NCBI GenBank assembly: GCA_946575275.1
Contig: CAMNZV010000137.1
Location: 1 to 5,237 of the forward strand
DNA: 5,237 nt
Reading direction: 5' to 3'
Source of the DNA: an uncultured Clostridium sp.
GTDB taxonomy: Bacteria; Bacillota; Clostridia; Clostridiales; Clostridiaceae
This document shows, in pieces, positions 5,107 to 5,237 of this stretch. Position 1 is the first letter of the stretch. The number at the start of each line of letters is the position of its first letter. Under the pieces are notes generated by a model, which did no database searches, had not been told where the DNA came from, and saw only the letters and a program-made list of their open reading frames with translations. Position numbers and translations under genes: made by a program.

Positions 5107-5237
5107 AAGGCTACCTGATTTATATAATCATAACAAATAGTAACATCCACTACTTATTATAGTTTTTCATCTTATCCATTAAATAAGACGGTAGTTTCAC
5201 AGGATTCAACTACTTAGGTTAGTACCATAATACTAAA
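5107..5237 (-). other. spoIIID upstream region with small inverted repeats
   Basis: No gene is seen in these 131 bases. Three short inverted repeats are present: CTTAT/ATAAG (5171-5175 with 5183-5187), GTAGTT/AACTAC (5191-5196 with 5208-5213, 11-base loop), and TTAGTA/TACTAA (5219-5224 with 5231-5236). None is followed by a proper T-run on either strand, so a terminator call is weak. A TATAAT occurs on the minus strand near 5160 but lacks a -35 partner, and no good sigma-E promoter is visible. It probably holds spoIIID regulatory signals and the end of an upstream transcription unit. Confidence 0.4.

Noticed and set aside
5120..5165. Sigma-E or sigma-A promoter for spoIIID
   Set aside because: GTTACTAT and TATAAT elements are present, but no partner box occurs at an acceptable spacing.

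Overview
The window looks like ordinary chromosomal DNA from a spore-forming, low-GC Firmicute, most likely a Clostridium sensu stricto relative. The evidence is very AT-rich intergenic DNA, strong AGGAGG-type ribosome sites, a SAM-I (S-box) riboswitch in front of metK, and two endospore-specific genes (spoIIID and a yyaC family gene). The species cannot be fixed from sequence alone.

Layout from left to right. Bases 1-548 (minus) hold the first 182 codons of a RecD2-type helicase gene, which runs off the left edge. A terminator hairpin separates it from metK (643-1818, minus), the S-adenosylmethionine synthetase. The metK leader (about 1860-2025) is a complete SAM-I riboswitch with its intrinsic terminator, preceded by a good housekeeping-type promoter. 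Just upstream is a four-gene tRNA operon on the minus strand, transcribed Tyr(GTA)-Val(TAC)-Thr(TGT)-Tyr(GTA). The two Tyr genes are identical, and the operon has its own promoter and a terminator hairpin. Bases 2600-3037 (minus) encode an unrecognised small protein with an N-terminal membrane segment. The yyaC-like gene (3141-3680, plus) is divergent from it. It converges on an mreB/mbl-type gene (3730-4764, minus), and a hairpin that works in both directions lies between them. spoIIID (4855-5106, minus) lies directly upstream of mreB/mbl, the same order as in Bacillus. The last 131 bases are the spoIIID upstream region, with small inverted repeats but no convincing promoter.

How it fits together. 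metK makes SAM and is switched off by SAM through its leader. spoIIID, mreB/mbl and yyaC form a small sporulation and cell-shape neighbourhood: SpoIIID is the mother-cell transcription regulator, MreB/Mbl organises wall synthesis, and YyaC belongs to a conserved sporulation family. The tRNA operon and the recD2 fragment are housekeeping neighbours.

I found no evidence of a new multi-gene system, mobile element, CRISPR array or defence island. The points worth a second look are small: overlapping control signals, the duplicated tRNA-Tyr, the unrecognised membrane-anchored protein, and a cysteine-rich motif in YyaC.
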